NCBI GenBank assembly: GCA_946631535.1
Contig: CAMPAF010000047.1
Location: 1-12,414, forward strand
Origin: an uncultured Verrucomicrobiota bacterium
GTDB taxonomy: Bacteria > Verrucomicrobiota > Kiritimatiellia > RFP12 > UBA1067
Direction: 5' to 3'
DNA: 12,414 nucleotides
A model generated the notes under the pieces. It ran no database searches. It saw nothing but the letters and a program-made list of their open reading frames with translations, and had not been told where the DNA came from. Made by a program: the position numbers and the translations under genes. Shown one piece after another: positions 1-7,135 of the stretch (positions are counted from its first letter, which is position 1; each line of letters opens with the position of its first letter).

Positions 1-2310
1 CCCGCCGTGAGCCGCGTCAGCGGCGAACAAATCCGTTTGTTAAAAATGCCCTACATCTACGACCTCACGAACCCGGCAGAGGAGGAGCAGTTCGTCGCCA
101 AGTGCAGGGAACATCTTGTCGCCCAGATGACCTTCCTCGACCTGCTCGAAAAGAAGGCCATCACCGAGGACAACTTCCTCGACGTGTTCGAGTACTGGGA
201 CGGCCTCTTCGGCGCGTACGTCCGCAACGGTCGCAAGTCCTCCGAATACTTCCTCTCCGACATCGAGCAGGGCAAGTCCATCGTCGCGCAGGGCGGACAG
301 GTCCTCTTCTCCGTCTCCGGCGCGGAGGGCTACATCCCCAAGACGCTCCAGCCCGAGAAGTACCTCCACTTCTGGCAGAACTACGAGAAGGTGCCGCCGC
401 CCAGCATGACGCGCATCCGCCAGAAGGCCGACCGACTCACCGAGGACTTCCGCCGCCGCTTCACGGGCGAGTTCTACACGCCCGTCGAGTTCGCCGCAAA
501 GGGCCTCGCCTACCTGGAGCGCACGGTTGGCCGCGAGTGGTGGAAGTCGGGCGAGTACCGCTTCTGGGACATGGCCGCCGGCACGGGCAACCTCGAGTTC
601 GAGTTGCCGTCCTCCGCGCTCCCGTACTGCTACATTTCCACCCTCGAGGCCGAGGACGCGAAATACTGCCAGAAGATATTTCCTTCAGCAACATGCTTCC
701 AGTACGACTACCTCGCGGACGACATACCCGCGCTCGCAGGCCAGATGACCTTCGGCCAGACACGCAAGATGCCGTCCAACCTCGCCGCCGACCTCGCGAA
801 CCCGAACATCAAGTGGATCATCTTCATCAATCCGCCGTTCGCAATGGCGAGTGTTTTAGGAGGTGGAATTGGAAAAACTTCCAAGGATGCGGTGTCGAAG
901 ACTTCTATTCGGGAATGGATGCATCAAGAGAGCTATGGCGAGGCAAGCCGCGAGCTCTTCACGCAGTTCCTCTTCCGCATCTCGAAGGAGTTCAAGGAGA
1001 GACAGGCCCATCTCTGTATGTTCTCAAAATTGAAATATCTCAATTCCAACAACGACCAGAAGATACGTGACGGCTTTTTCCAGTACCAGTACGAGCGCGG
1101 GTTCATCTTTCCCATCAAGTGCTTCTACGGCGCAACGGGCAACTTCCCCGTGGGATTCCTCGTCTGGAATCTTGCGAAGAGGAAGCACCTGAAAGACCAG
1201 TCGATCACTTTGGATGTGTTCAACGCGAACGTTGAGAAAATCGGTACGAAGAGTATCCCATCCGTGAACCGTGACAAGATGCTCAACAAGTGGTGTCCGC
1301 GTCCGAAGTGGGATGGCAAGTCAGTCATGCCCACATTCGTGAGCGCCCTGAAGTTGCAGACAGACAACAAAGACCCACGCGATCATATTGCGTCAGGATT
1401 CCTTTTTTCCTTGTCCTGCGGTCGTGATGATTTCGCGCACCAGAACATGGTTTTCATGCTATCGTCACCATACGCTAGTGCGGGCGCATTTTCAGTGACG
1501 CCGGAAAATTTCGAGAAGGCGATGGTTCTTCACGCTGTAAAAAGGATTCCGAAGGCGACGTGGACTAACGACAAGGATGCATTTTATGCGCCATCAGTGG
1601 CGTTGCCGGACGAGTTTGTGACTGATTGCGTAGTGTGGTCTGCGTTTGCTGGGTCGAACAATTGTGTCTCTCTGCGCAACATTCAATACAAAGATAAGGT
1701 TTATCAGATCGCCAACCAGATGTTTCCGTTTTTGATGGATGATGTGCGCCGATGGCCGTGCGGGCACGGCGACATCGCGTCGCAGCTCGCGGCGGCGAAC
1801 GAGGATCGGTTCTTGGCGAAGTGGCTCGCCGCGCGGGAAAATGGAATTGGAAACAACACAAACAACTGTGAAAAACAACTTTCTGGAGAGGCGCGGGCTA
1901 ACTCGCCCGCGCAAGCATCCTCCAAGACAGCCGCGCCGGTTGGCGCGGCAGAGAAAGAAAAAGTTGTTTTTACAAGTTGTCCAAGTTGTTTCCAAACAAA
2001 AATGTCCCCTGAATCTCACGCCGTCCTCACGGCCGCACGCACGCTCTATCGCGAGTTCTACGCCAACATCACCAACACGCCGTGGATGGACTGGAAGATC
2101 GAGACATGGGACGTTGGCTATTATCAAATCCGCAACGCGATGAAATCGCTGGGAGGGTCGCAGTTTACTGCGACCGCCGCATCGGACGCAACAAGTTGCG
2201 TCCCTCCCATTGAGGCACTCCGCTCCGCCCACGATGCCCTCCGTGTGAAGCTCCTGCCGCAAATCTACTCTCTAGGATTCCTCAATCCAGACGTGGAGTA
2301 TTTTGAATAG
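1..2310 (+). CDS. Adenine-N6 DNA methyltransferase (5'-partial)
   Basis: Seen: the frame is open to base 1, so the left edge probably cuts the gene; GTG at 7 and ATG at 46 are the first visible starts and neither has a visible SD. Numbering from GTG 7, residues 152-159 read FTGEFYTP, a signature preceding the SAM-binding core of N6-adenine methylases. Motif I is DMAAGTGNLE (188-197) and catalytic motif IV is NPPF (275-278, in IIFINPPFAM). Known: this motif order belongs to gamma-class N6-adenine methylases of the type I/IIG-like superfamily, which transfer a methyl group from SAM to adenine in a recognition site; the remaining C-terminal half would hold target recognition. Odd: two palindromic elements are read in frame, at residues about 614-663 and 715-734, where the protein turns into low-complexity Ala/Ser/Gly/Asn text between otherwise ordinary segments (KWLAARE, then SPESHAVLTAARTLYREFY). 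No restriction partner is visible, so it may be orphan or part of a system lying to the left. Family assignment is solid; target and role are unknown. Confidence 0.88.
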   Translation, partial: PAVSRVSGEQIRLLKMPYIYDLTNPAEEEQFVAKCREHLVAQMTFLDLLEKKAITEDNFLDVFEYWDGLFGAYVRNGRKSSEYFLSDIEQGKSIVAQGGQVLFSVSGAEGYIPKTLQPEKYLHFWQNYEKVPPPSMTRIRQKADRLTEDFRRRFTGEFYTPVEFAAKGLAYLERTVGREWWKSGEYRFWDMAAGTGNLEFELPSSALPYCYISTLEAEDAKYCQKIFPSATCFQYDYLADDIPALAGQMTFGQTRKMPSNLAADLANPNIKWIIFINPPFAMASVLGGGIGKTSKDAVSKTSIREWMHQESYGEASRELFTQFLFRISKEFKERQAHLCMFSKLKYLNSNNDQKIRDGFFQYQYERGFIFPIKCFYGATGNFPVGFLVWNLAKRKHLKDQSITLDVFNANVEKIGTKSIPSVNRDKMLNKWCPRPKWDGKSVMPTFVSALKLQTDNKDPRDHIASGFLFSLSCGRDDFAHQNMVFMLSSPYASAGAFSVTPENFEKAMVLHAVKRIPKATWTNDKDAFYAPSVALPDEFVTDCVVWSAFAGSNNCVSLRNIQYKDKVYQIANQMFPFLMDDVRRWPCGHGDIASQLAAANEDRFLAKWLAARENGIGNNTNNCEKQLSGEARANSPAQASSKTAAPVGAAEKEKVVFTSCPSCFQTKMSPESHAVLTAARTLYREFYANITNTPWMDWKIETWDVGYYQIRNAMKSLGGSQFTATAASDATSCVPPIEALRSAHDALRVKLLPQIYSLGFLNPDVEYFE
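1847..1995. repeat. 149-base inverted-repeat element with two internal hairpins, in the methylase ORF
   Basis: Seen: terminal inverted repeats of 36 bases (1847-1882 and 1960-1995) pair in one register with 29 of 36 matches. The exact blocks are TTGGAAACAAC (11), ACAACT (6) and AAAAACAACTTT (12). Each arm contains three copies of an ACAACT-like motif. Between the arms are two perfect 8-bp hairpins: GCGCGGGC (1891-1898) with GCCCGCGC (1905-1912), and GCCGCGCC (1930-1937) with GGCGCGGC (1942-1949). The AT-rich arms contrast sharply with the GC-rich gene. It is translated without a stop. Inference: a MITE-like or palindromic element, possibly a smaller palindrome nested in larger repeats. No target-site duplication is obvious. 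Confidence 0.8.
2151..2208. repeat. Palindromic three-way-junction element, copy A
   Basis: Seen: outer arms GGGAG (2151-2155) and CTCCC (2204-2208). Hairpin 1 pairs GGTCGCAGT (2156-2164) with ACTGCGACC (2167-2175), 9 bp with a TT loop. The spacer is GCCGCATC. Hairpin 2 pairs GGACGCAAC (2184-2192) with GTTGCGTCC (2195-2203), 9 bp with an AA loop. Every stem is perfect. The element lies inside the methylase ORF and is translated as an Ala/Ser/Thr-rich segment (GGSQFTATAASDATSC) between KSL and the hydrophilic C-terminus. Best-preserved copy of the family in this window. Confidence 0.88.
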
Positions 2311-2372
2311 TTTTGTAATTTCGTACACCGTAATGGTAGGCTTCGCCGAATGATTTCGTTTTAGGATTTCAC

Positions 2373-2378
2373 AAGGAG
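2373..2378 (+). promoter_or_regulatory. Shine-Dalgarno sequence of nagA
   Basis: AAGGAG lies 7 bases before ATG 2386 and fixes the nagA start. The 75-base gap upstream (2311-2385) contains TTGTAA (2313-2318) and a weak TGGTAGGCT (2334-2342) that might serve as a promoter; I do not call it. Confidence 0.8.
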
Positions 2379-2385
2379 AAAACAA

Positions 2386-3549
2386 ATGAAGAAGACGATG
2401 ATTGTGAATGCGCATGTGATCTCGCCGGGGGTGGACCTGCGGCGCGCACGCATTGTGCTGAAGGGCAAGAAGATCGAGTCCGTCGAGCCGATGGAGGCGA
2501 AGTCCGCCGCCCCGGCGGGATGCGACACGGTCGTGGACGTGCGCGGCAAGTACGTCGTGCCCGGGTTCATCGACGTGCACCTGCACGGCGCGAACGGCTC
2601 TGACGTGTGCGACGCCACGCCGGAGGCGATCGCCGCCATCGCGGAGGCGAAGCTCGCGGAGGGCTGCACAACGTTCCTGCCCACAACCCTCACCATCGAC
2701 AACAAGACGCTGAAGGCGGCCGCGCGGGCGGTTGCGGCGTACCGGAAGGACATGCGCTTCTCGAAGGCGCCCGGCCTCCATCTGGAAGGTCCGTTCATCA
2801 ACCCCGCCTGCTGCGGGGCGCAGAATCCGGCGTTCGTGCGCGCGCCTTCCATCCGCGAGGTCATGGGCATCGCGGCCATCGCGCCTGTGAAGCTCGTGAG
2901 CTTCGCGCCCGAGATGAAGGGCGGGGCGGAGTTCGCCGCGGCGTGCCTCTCGAACGGCATCGTGCCGAGCTGCGGCCACTCTGGGGCCACGTTCGCGCAG
3001 CTCCAGCCTGCGTACGCGAAGGGGCTCCGTCACATGACGCACTTCTGCAACCAGATGACGAAGCTGCACCACCGCGAGATCGGGCTTGTGGGCGCTGGAT
3101 TCCTTGTGAACGACCTCAACACCGAGATCATCGGCGACCGCATCCACCTCTGCGACGACATGCTGCGCCTCATCTTCAAGCTGCGCGATCTGGCGCACAT
3201 CCAGCTCATCACCGATTCCCTGCGCTGCTCGCACATGGCGGACGGCTACTCGTTCGAGATGGGCGGCATGAAGGTGCAGCTGAAGAACGGACAGGCGCGG
3301 CTCGTGAAGGAAGGTAACCTTGCCGGCTCAACCCTGTGGATCAACCAGGGCCTCAAGAACCTGCGCGACGTGACGGGGCTGCCCCTCAAGGACCTCGTCC
3401 GCACGACCTCGTGGAACCAGGCGATCGAGCTCGGCCTCGGCCGCCAGCTCGGCAAGGTAGAGAAGGGGTTCGTGGCCGATCTCGTGGTCCTCGACCCGAA
3501 GACGTTCGACGTCTGCGCCGTCTTCGTGGACGGCGAGCAGCGCATCTAG
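2386..3549 (+). CDS. nagA: N-acetylglucosamine-6-phosphate deacetylase
   Basis: Converts GlcNAc-6-phosphate to glucosamine-6-phosphate and acetate in the cytoplasm, the first step of amino-sugar catabolism and cell-wall recycling (EC 3.5.1.25). Seen: an amidohydrolase-superfamily protein of 387 residues, normal length for NagA. It has PGFIDVHLHG (59-68, metal-site histidines H65 and H67), HLEGPF (132-137, metal ligand E134), GHSGAT (197-202, H198), THFCNQM (218-224, H219), TDS (276-278, catalytic D277) and NLAGSTL (311-317). All expected catalytic and metal residues are present, so it should be active. No signal peptide. An excellent SD precedes ATG 2386. The next gene begins 18 bases after the stop, so the two are probably co-transcribed. 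That suggests the downstream secreted enzyme releases N-acetylated amino sugars, which is inference. No nagB is visible. Confidence 0.95.
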   Translation: MKKTMIVNAHVISPGVDLRRARIVLKGKKIESVEPMEAKSAAPAGCDTVVDVRGKYVVPGFIDVHLHGANGSDVCDATPEAIAAIAEAKLAEGCTTFLPTTLTIDNKTLKAAARAVAAYRKDMRFSKAPGLHLEGPFINPACCGAQNPAFVRAPSIREVMGIAAIAPVKLVSFAPEMKGGAEFAAACLSNGIVPSCGHSGATFAQLQPAYAKGLRHMTHFCNQMTKLHHREIGLVGAGFLVNDLNTEIIGDRIHLCDDMLRLIFKLRDLAHIQLITDSLRCSHMADGYSFEMGGMKVQLKNGQARLVKEGNLAGSTLWINQGLKNLRDVTGLPLKDLVRTTSWNQAIELGLGRQLGKVEKGFVADLVVLDPKTFDVCAVFVDGEQRI

Positions 3550-3555
3550 CGCGGC

Positions 3556-3560
3556 GGGAG
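3556..3560 (+). promoter_or_regulatory. Shine-Dalgarno sequence deciding a GTG start
   Basis: GGGAG, 7 bases before GTG 3568, in the 18-base gap after nagA. It supports translation from GTG, which places a positively charged signal-peptide N-terminus (MRRK) at the start of the protein. Confidence 0.65.
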
Positions 3561-3567
3561 AGCGGGA

Positions 3568-6024
3568 GTGAGACGCAAGATAGCCGTTCTGGTTGCCGTT
3601 GCCGCGCTAGCGGCGACAGGTGAAGAGTTCGATCTCGGCGGCGGCATCGCTGCCACGACAGCGCCTGACGGAAGCGTGATGTTCCGTGCGGGTGGCGCGT
3701 CGCTGGGATTTGCGCCGTTCGAGATTGCGCCCGCCGCCAAGATGGCGGCTCCCAAAGTCAAGTTCCGTGCCGATGGCGATGCGCTCGTGGCAGAGGTGGC
3801 TGGCGATCCGGCGGCGTTCGGCCGCGTGTCGTTTGGTCGCTGCTCAGCGATGCCGCAGAGTCTGTACTTCGGCTACGGATACTGCGTGCGCGAGCCTGGG
3901 CGGCTGCATGTGCCGCTGAACGGCCACCAGAACGCCACGAGGTACGCAGGCTTCGAGTTCGCCAACGGCCTGTCGCTAGTCATCGCCACCACAACAGCGC
4001 CAGACGCGCTTTTCGTCGATCCGAAGAAGGGCGCGTTCGGCTTCGCGTGCGGCCAGCCTACGACATTCACGTTCGTGCCGGGGCGCGCGGGCGCGTACGA
4101 CTGCGCGTTCCGCTACCGGCGCCACGTCGATACGCCTCCTTCGCCAGGATTTGCCGCAAAGGCCGGGCGGTTCTGCGTCGACACTTGGAACGGCACGTTC
4201 GCGCAGCACGAGCGCCTCATCCGCCGATGCGCCGACGAGTATGGCCTGCGCGACGACCTGCTCTTCTACATCCACTGCTGGCAGCGCTACGGGTTCGACC
4301 GCCACCTGCCGGACGTCTATCCGCCGTCCCCGACGTTCGGCACCGCCGACGAGCTGAAGCGCGCTTGCGCCGCCGCGCACGAACGGGGATGGAGCTTCGG
4401 GGTCCACCTGAACGTCATCGACTGCTACACCAACTCGCCATGGTTCGACTGGTCGAAGATATGCCACGACGCGAAGGGGTGTCCGATCAAGGCGTGGATC
4501 AACCCGCCGCACAACGAGCAGAGCTACCGCCTCCTGCCGAAGTACGCGCCGGCTTCAATCTCCTACCAGGTCGCGTCGCTGCTGGCTGACGGGTTCGCGC
4601 CCGACACGGTGTTCGTGGACGTCACCGGCAGCACGACGATGTCCAGCGCGACATGCCGCGACAGCGAAGGACGCGTCCACCCGCTCATCGCCAACACGGA
4701 CGCGAACGCGCAGATGTTCGACACCGCGCGTACGCTCTTGTCCGCCGCCGGCAACCGGCCGACGTTCGTGTCGAGCGAGGCGCCGTGCGACTACATGGCG
4801 GGGCATCTCGACGGAGGCGACTGCCAGTGGATGTACCTCTCGCACGAGAAGGACGTGTACCGCTGGATGACGGTTGGCGGCACGGGTCTCGTCACGAAGG
4901 TGCCGTGGTTCCCAGTGGTCTGGCACGACCGCATGTCCCTGCACGGCGTTGGCTACAGCGCACGCTTCGAGGGAGCGCGCGGCGAGGACTGCCACGGCAT
5001 CGATTCCGACGACTACATCTCCTGCGAGGTCATGAACGGCCATTCTCTCATGGCGGACTGCTACAACCGCGACGCCTACAAGGCCGAGTCGGGCATCCTG
5101 GAGCCGATCGACGAGGCGCGCTGCCTGCGTCAGATCGTGCGGAAGTACTGGCTTGCGCAGCATGTCATCCGCGATATCGCCACGGCGACGGTGCAGAACG
5201 TGTCGTTCCCCGACGGCGATCCGCAGCACGTGCGTGTCGCATGGTCGACCGGCATGACCGTGCTCGTGAACCGTGGGGTGCGCGACTGGTCGGCGGCCAC
5301 AGGAGATGTTGGCTTAGGCGACGTGATAGTGCCGCAGTACGGCTTCGTGGCGTTCAATCCGCAGAACGGGAACTACGCCGCGATACGCCGCCGCGGGCGG
5401 CACGTTGTGGAGGAGAGCGCGCACCGCGACGGCGCGAAGACGGTGCGTTACGTTAACCCGCGCGGCGCGGACACGGCGGTTGGACGCCTGCCGATCGCGC
5501 CGACGACGGCGGTTGCGCTGACTGGTGGAGTCTTCCGGGCATCGATCAAGTGGCGCCGGTTTGGCGGTGCCGCCGTGCCGAATGGAAAGTACCGCGTCAG
5601 CCTGTGGTTGCTTGATCCCGGATTCCGCGAGTACAGCCCGAAATCGGCGGCGCTGCGCATGGCGACGGCCGATGTGGCGCTAGATTCGTCCACCGAGCTG
5701 TCGTTTGCATGGCCGAAGGATGTGAAAGGCCCGCGCGTGGTGCACGTGGCAATATGCCCAGTTGGCGCGGATGCGGACGATCCCAAGCTTCGCTTCAAGA
5801 TGCTAGGCACGTCGGCGTTCTACAGACGCTACCGGCAGGGGACGCTTGCGGCCGATGGCACATGGACGCCGTTCCTGTGTCCTGACGAGAACCTGTGGGA
5901 GCGTCTTTTCCCGCCGACGGAACCTGTCGACTACGGCTGGGTCACGACGGGCGAAGCGTTCCGGCTCGTTTCGGAAGAGGGGCGGCCGGACGTTAAGACG
6001 ACCTTGCCTCCGTTGGACATGTAG
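3568..6024 (+). CDS. Secreted glycoside-hydrolase-like (beta/alpha)-barrel protein
   Basis: Seen: 818 residues with signal peptide MRRKIAVLVAVAALAATG, a beta-rich N-terminal region (about 20-190), a central barrel-like region (about 195-545) and a C-terminal beta-sandwich-like region (about 640-815). The barrel contains FYIHCWQRYGFDRHLPDVYP (233-252), FGVHLNVIDCY (277-287), VFVDVTG (348-354) and FVSSEAPCDYMAGHLDGGD (400-418). D351 and E404, at the ends of predicted strands, are candidate catalytic acids. Known: the HxWQRxGxDxxLPDVYPP pattern occurs in large secreted proteins of planctomycetes and verrucomicrobia related to the GH101/DUF5696-like barrels; I recall this family but cannot verify the assignment. 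Inference: cleavage of a glycan outside the cytoplasm, perhaps an N-acetylhexosamine-containing one given the operon with nagA. Its last 94 bases overlap the end of the convergent GH43 gene. A hairpin resembling the local palindromes lies in codons for residues about 46-62. Confidence 0.8.
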   Translation: MRRKIAVLVAVAALAATGEEFDLGGGIAATTAPDGSVMFRAGGASLGFAPFEIAPAAKMAAPKVKFRADGDALVAEVAGDPAAFGRVSFGRCSAMPQSLYFGYGYCVREPGRLHVPLNGHQNATRYAGFEFANGLSLVIATTTAPDALFVDPKKGAFGFACGQPTTFTFVPGRAGAYDCAFRYRRHVDTPPSPGFAAKAGRFCVDTWNGTFAQHERLIRRCADEYGLRDDLLFYIHCWQRYGFDRHLPDVYPPSPTFGTADELKRACAAAHERGWSFGVHLNVIDCYTNSPWFDWSKICHDAKGCPIKAWINPPHNEQSYRLLPKYAPASISYQVASLLADGFAPDTVFVDVTGSTTMSSATCRDSEGRVHPLIANTDANAQMFDTARTLLSAAGNRPTFVSSEAPCDYMAGHLDGGDCQWMYLSHEKDVYRWMTVGGTGLVTKVPWFPVVWHDRMSLHGVGYSARFEGARGEDCHGIDSDDYISCEVMNGHSLMADCYNRDAYKAESGILEPIDEARCLRQIVRKYWLAQHVIRDIATATVQNVSFPDGDPQHVRVAWSTGMTVLVNRGVRDWSAATGDVGLGDVIVPQYGFVAFNPQNGNYAAIRRRGRHVVEESAHRDGAKTVRYVNPRGADTAVGRLPIAPTTAVALTGGVFRASIKWRRFGGAAVPNGKYRVSLWLLDPGFREYSPKSAALRMATADVALDSSTELSFAWPKDVKGPRVVHVAICPVGADADDPKLRFKMLGTSAFYRRYRQGTLAADGTWTPFLCPDENLWERLFPPTEPVDYGWVTTGEAFRLVSEEGRPDVKTTLPPLDM
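3705..3753. repeat. Possible degenerate palindromic element in a signal-protein ORF
   Basis: Seen: a perfect 7-bp hairpin, GCCGCCA (3733-3739) with TGGCGGC (3743-3749), followed by TCCC (3750-3753), which is complementary to GGGA at 3705-3708. A weak inner pairing GCGC (3712-3715) with GCGC (3727-3730) takes the position of the first hairpin. The 19 bases 3735-3753 recur exactly at 7059-7077. The recurrence makes a repeat element likely; the full 49-base extent is tentative. Confidence 0.5.
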
Positions 6025-6983
6025 GGCCAGCCTTCGTCATCCCAGAAAAGCTCCTGGATGAAGAGTGGGCGCTGGCTTGGCGTCGCGTTCTGGATGTGGC
6101 AGTGGAAGGGGAGATAGTCGTGCCCGTCGATCGTGGCGATCTCGCCGTTGTGTCCGGGGCCGAAGAAATGGTCTCCCTTGGCGGACGCGAGGACGGTTGT
6201 GGCGAAGCCGTCCTTCATCGGACGGCCTTTTCGGTCTAGGAAAGGCCCAGCAAGGGTCCGCGCACGCCCCACGACGATTGCGTACGAGTAATCGGTGTAG
6301 CGGCCTCTGCTCGCGAACAGGTACCACCAGCCGTTGCGTCGGTGCAGGTAGGAGCCTTCGAACACCTTGCTGCGGGACGAGTTGTTGTCGCGAGTACCGT
6401 GGACGCCTGCCATGTGCTCGTATACGGCGCCCGGCGCCAGTGAGCGTCCGTCAGGCGTGAGCTTCACGCGGTGGACTTTGCCCATCGAGCCGAAGAATAG
6501 CCATAGGTCTCCCGTCGCGTCGTCACGTACCGCTTCGGGGTCGATCGTGTCGTAGATGCCAGTTTCGCGCCCGTAGGTGAGGATGTGTCCGTCCGTGAAG
6601 GGGCCTTCTGGATCCTTGGACGAATAGACGGCGATGGCGCTGTCCTCGAGGCGGTTCACGAAAGACACGAAAAGCAGGTACTCGTCGCCGAGCCTGAACA
6701 CGTCCGGCGCCCAGATGTGCGTCCACTCCTTGCGGATGCGGGCGTATTCCTCTTTGGTGAAGAGCCGCTTGCCCGTGTCCTCCCAGCGGAAGAAGTCGGA
6801 ACTCTTGAGGATGGACTGGGCGGTGGAAGCAGCGCGCCACGTGCCGTCTGGCGCGCGCCAGAACGTGGGGTCCGGGCATGGCTTCGGCCAGACGGGGTTG
6901 GTCCACTGTGGCGTTTCAGCCTGGGCGCAGTAGGCATTGATAACAGCCAAGACTGCTAAAAGCATAAGTTTCAGTTTGCTCAT
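5931..6983 (-). CDS. Secreted glycoside hydrolase family 43 enzyme
   Basis: Seen: from ATG 6983 (MSKLKLMLLAVLAV...), 350 residues with a signal peptide cut near AQA/ETP (residue 22). Five-bladed beta-propeller motifs of GH43 are all present: CPDPTFWR with catalytic base D38, HIWAPDVF (89-96), YDTIDPEAVRD with the pKa-modulating D148, KVFEGSYL with catalytic acid E209, and FFGPGHNG with H278, the usual metal-site histidine. Known: GH43 enzymes are mostly alpha-L-arabinofuranosidases, endo-arabinanases and beta-xylosidases acting by inversion; the substrate cannot be read from sequence alone. The frame stays open up to 7112, but the segment before residue 1 is not signal-like; ATG 7004 is an alternative start. 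No good SD precedes either. The 3' end runs 94 bases into the convergent barrel-protein gene, so both C-termini are encoded by the same DNA. Probably acts on plant hemicellulose or pectin side chains. Confidence 0.9.
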   Translation of the reverse strand: MSKLKLMLLAVLAVINAYCAQAETPQWTNPVWPKPCPDPTFWRAPDGTWRAASTAQSILKSSDFFRWEDTGKRLFTKEEYARIRKEWTHIWAPDVFRLGDEYLLFVSFVNRLEDSAIAVYSSKDPEGPFTDGHILTYGRETGIYDTIDPEAVRDDATGDLWLFFGSMGKVHRVKLTPDGRSLAPGAVYEHMAGVHGTRDNNSSRSKVFEGSYLHRRNGWWYLFASRGRYTDYSYAIVVGRARTLAGPFLDRKGRPMKDGFATTVLASAKGDHFFGPGHNGEIATIDGHDYLPFHCHIQNATPSQRPLFIQELFWDDEGWPYMSNGGKVVLTSGRPSSETSRNASPVVTQP

Positions 6984-7017
6984 GAGATTATCCAAGGTAT
7001 GCATGTCAGATGGGCGT

Positions 7018-7026
7018 AAGATACCA
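7018..7026 (-). promoter_or_regulatory. Extended -10 promoter candidate for the GH43 gene
   Basis: On the minus strand the bases read TGGTATCTT, an extended -10 (TGn plus a TATAAT-like hexamer), placing transcription start near 7011, about 28 bases before ATG 6983. The -35 region (TGGTCA at 7046-7041) is poor. The box abuts a degenerate palindrome at 7035-7078. Confidence 0.4.
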
Positions 7027-7034
7027 TAATCGCC

Positions 7035-7078
7035 TTGCCGTGACCAGTCCCGGTTCGTCGCCAAGATGGCGGCTCCCC
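7035..7078. repeat. Degenerate palindromic element between divergent genes
   Basis: Seen on the minus strand: GGGGAG (7078-7073), a hairpin CGCCA/TGGCG with a 3-base loop (within 7059-7071), a short spacer, then a 7-bp stem with one mismatch (CCGgGAC/GTCaCGG, 7052-7037). The complementary outer arm is lost. The 19 bases 7059-7077 (CGCCAAGATGGCGGCTCCC) are identical to 3735-3753. It lies between the two divergent promoters serving GH43 and the DUF2235 gene. Confidence 0.5.
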
Positions 7079-7099
7079 ATCTGATCATGCGGCGAAACG

Positions 7100-7128
7100 T
7101 TGATACTGCCATGTGGGTTTGTTATACT
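7100..7128 (+). promoter_or_regulatory. Sigma70-type promoter upstream of the DUF2235 gene
   Basis: TTGATA (7100-7105), a 17-base spacer and TATACT (7123-7128): close to consensus in both boxes with optimal spacing. The expected start is about 7135-7136, exactly at an ATG (7136) opening a small ORF. It directs transcription of 7136-8024. Confidence 0.65.
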
Positions 7129-7135
7129 GTCCGGC

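Noticed and set aside
102..1070. 322-codon open frame overlapping the methylase in another frame
   Set aside because: Arg/Pro/His-rich composition typical of a frame-shifted shadow; the methylase frame carries motifs I and IV.
2334..2342. nagA promoter and GGTAGG as the left arm of a palindromic element
   Set aside because: No CTACC partner or inner hairpins follow, and TAGGCT is a poor -10; not supported.
2272..3234. 320-codon open frame antisense to nagA
   Set aside because: A GC-rich shadow frame rich in Arg, Ala and His with no domain motif; nagA on the plus strand has every family motif.
4555..5229. 224-codon antisense frame within the barrel protein gene
   Set aside because: Low-complexity Val/Arg/His text, no SD or motif; explained by codon bias of the plus-strand gene.
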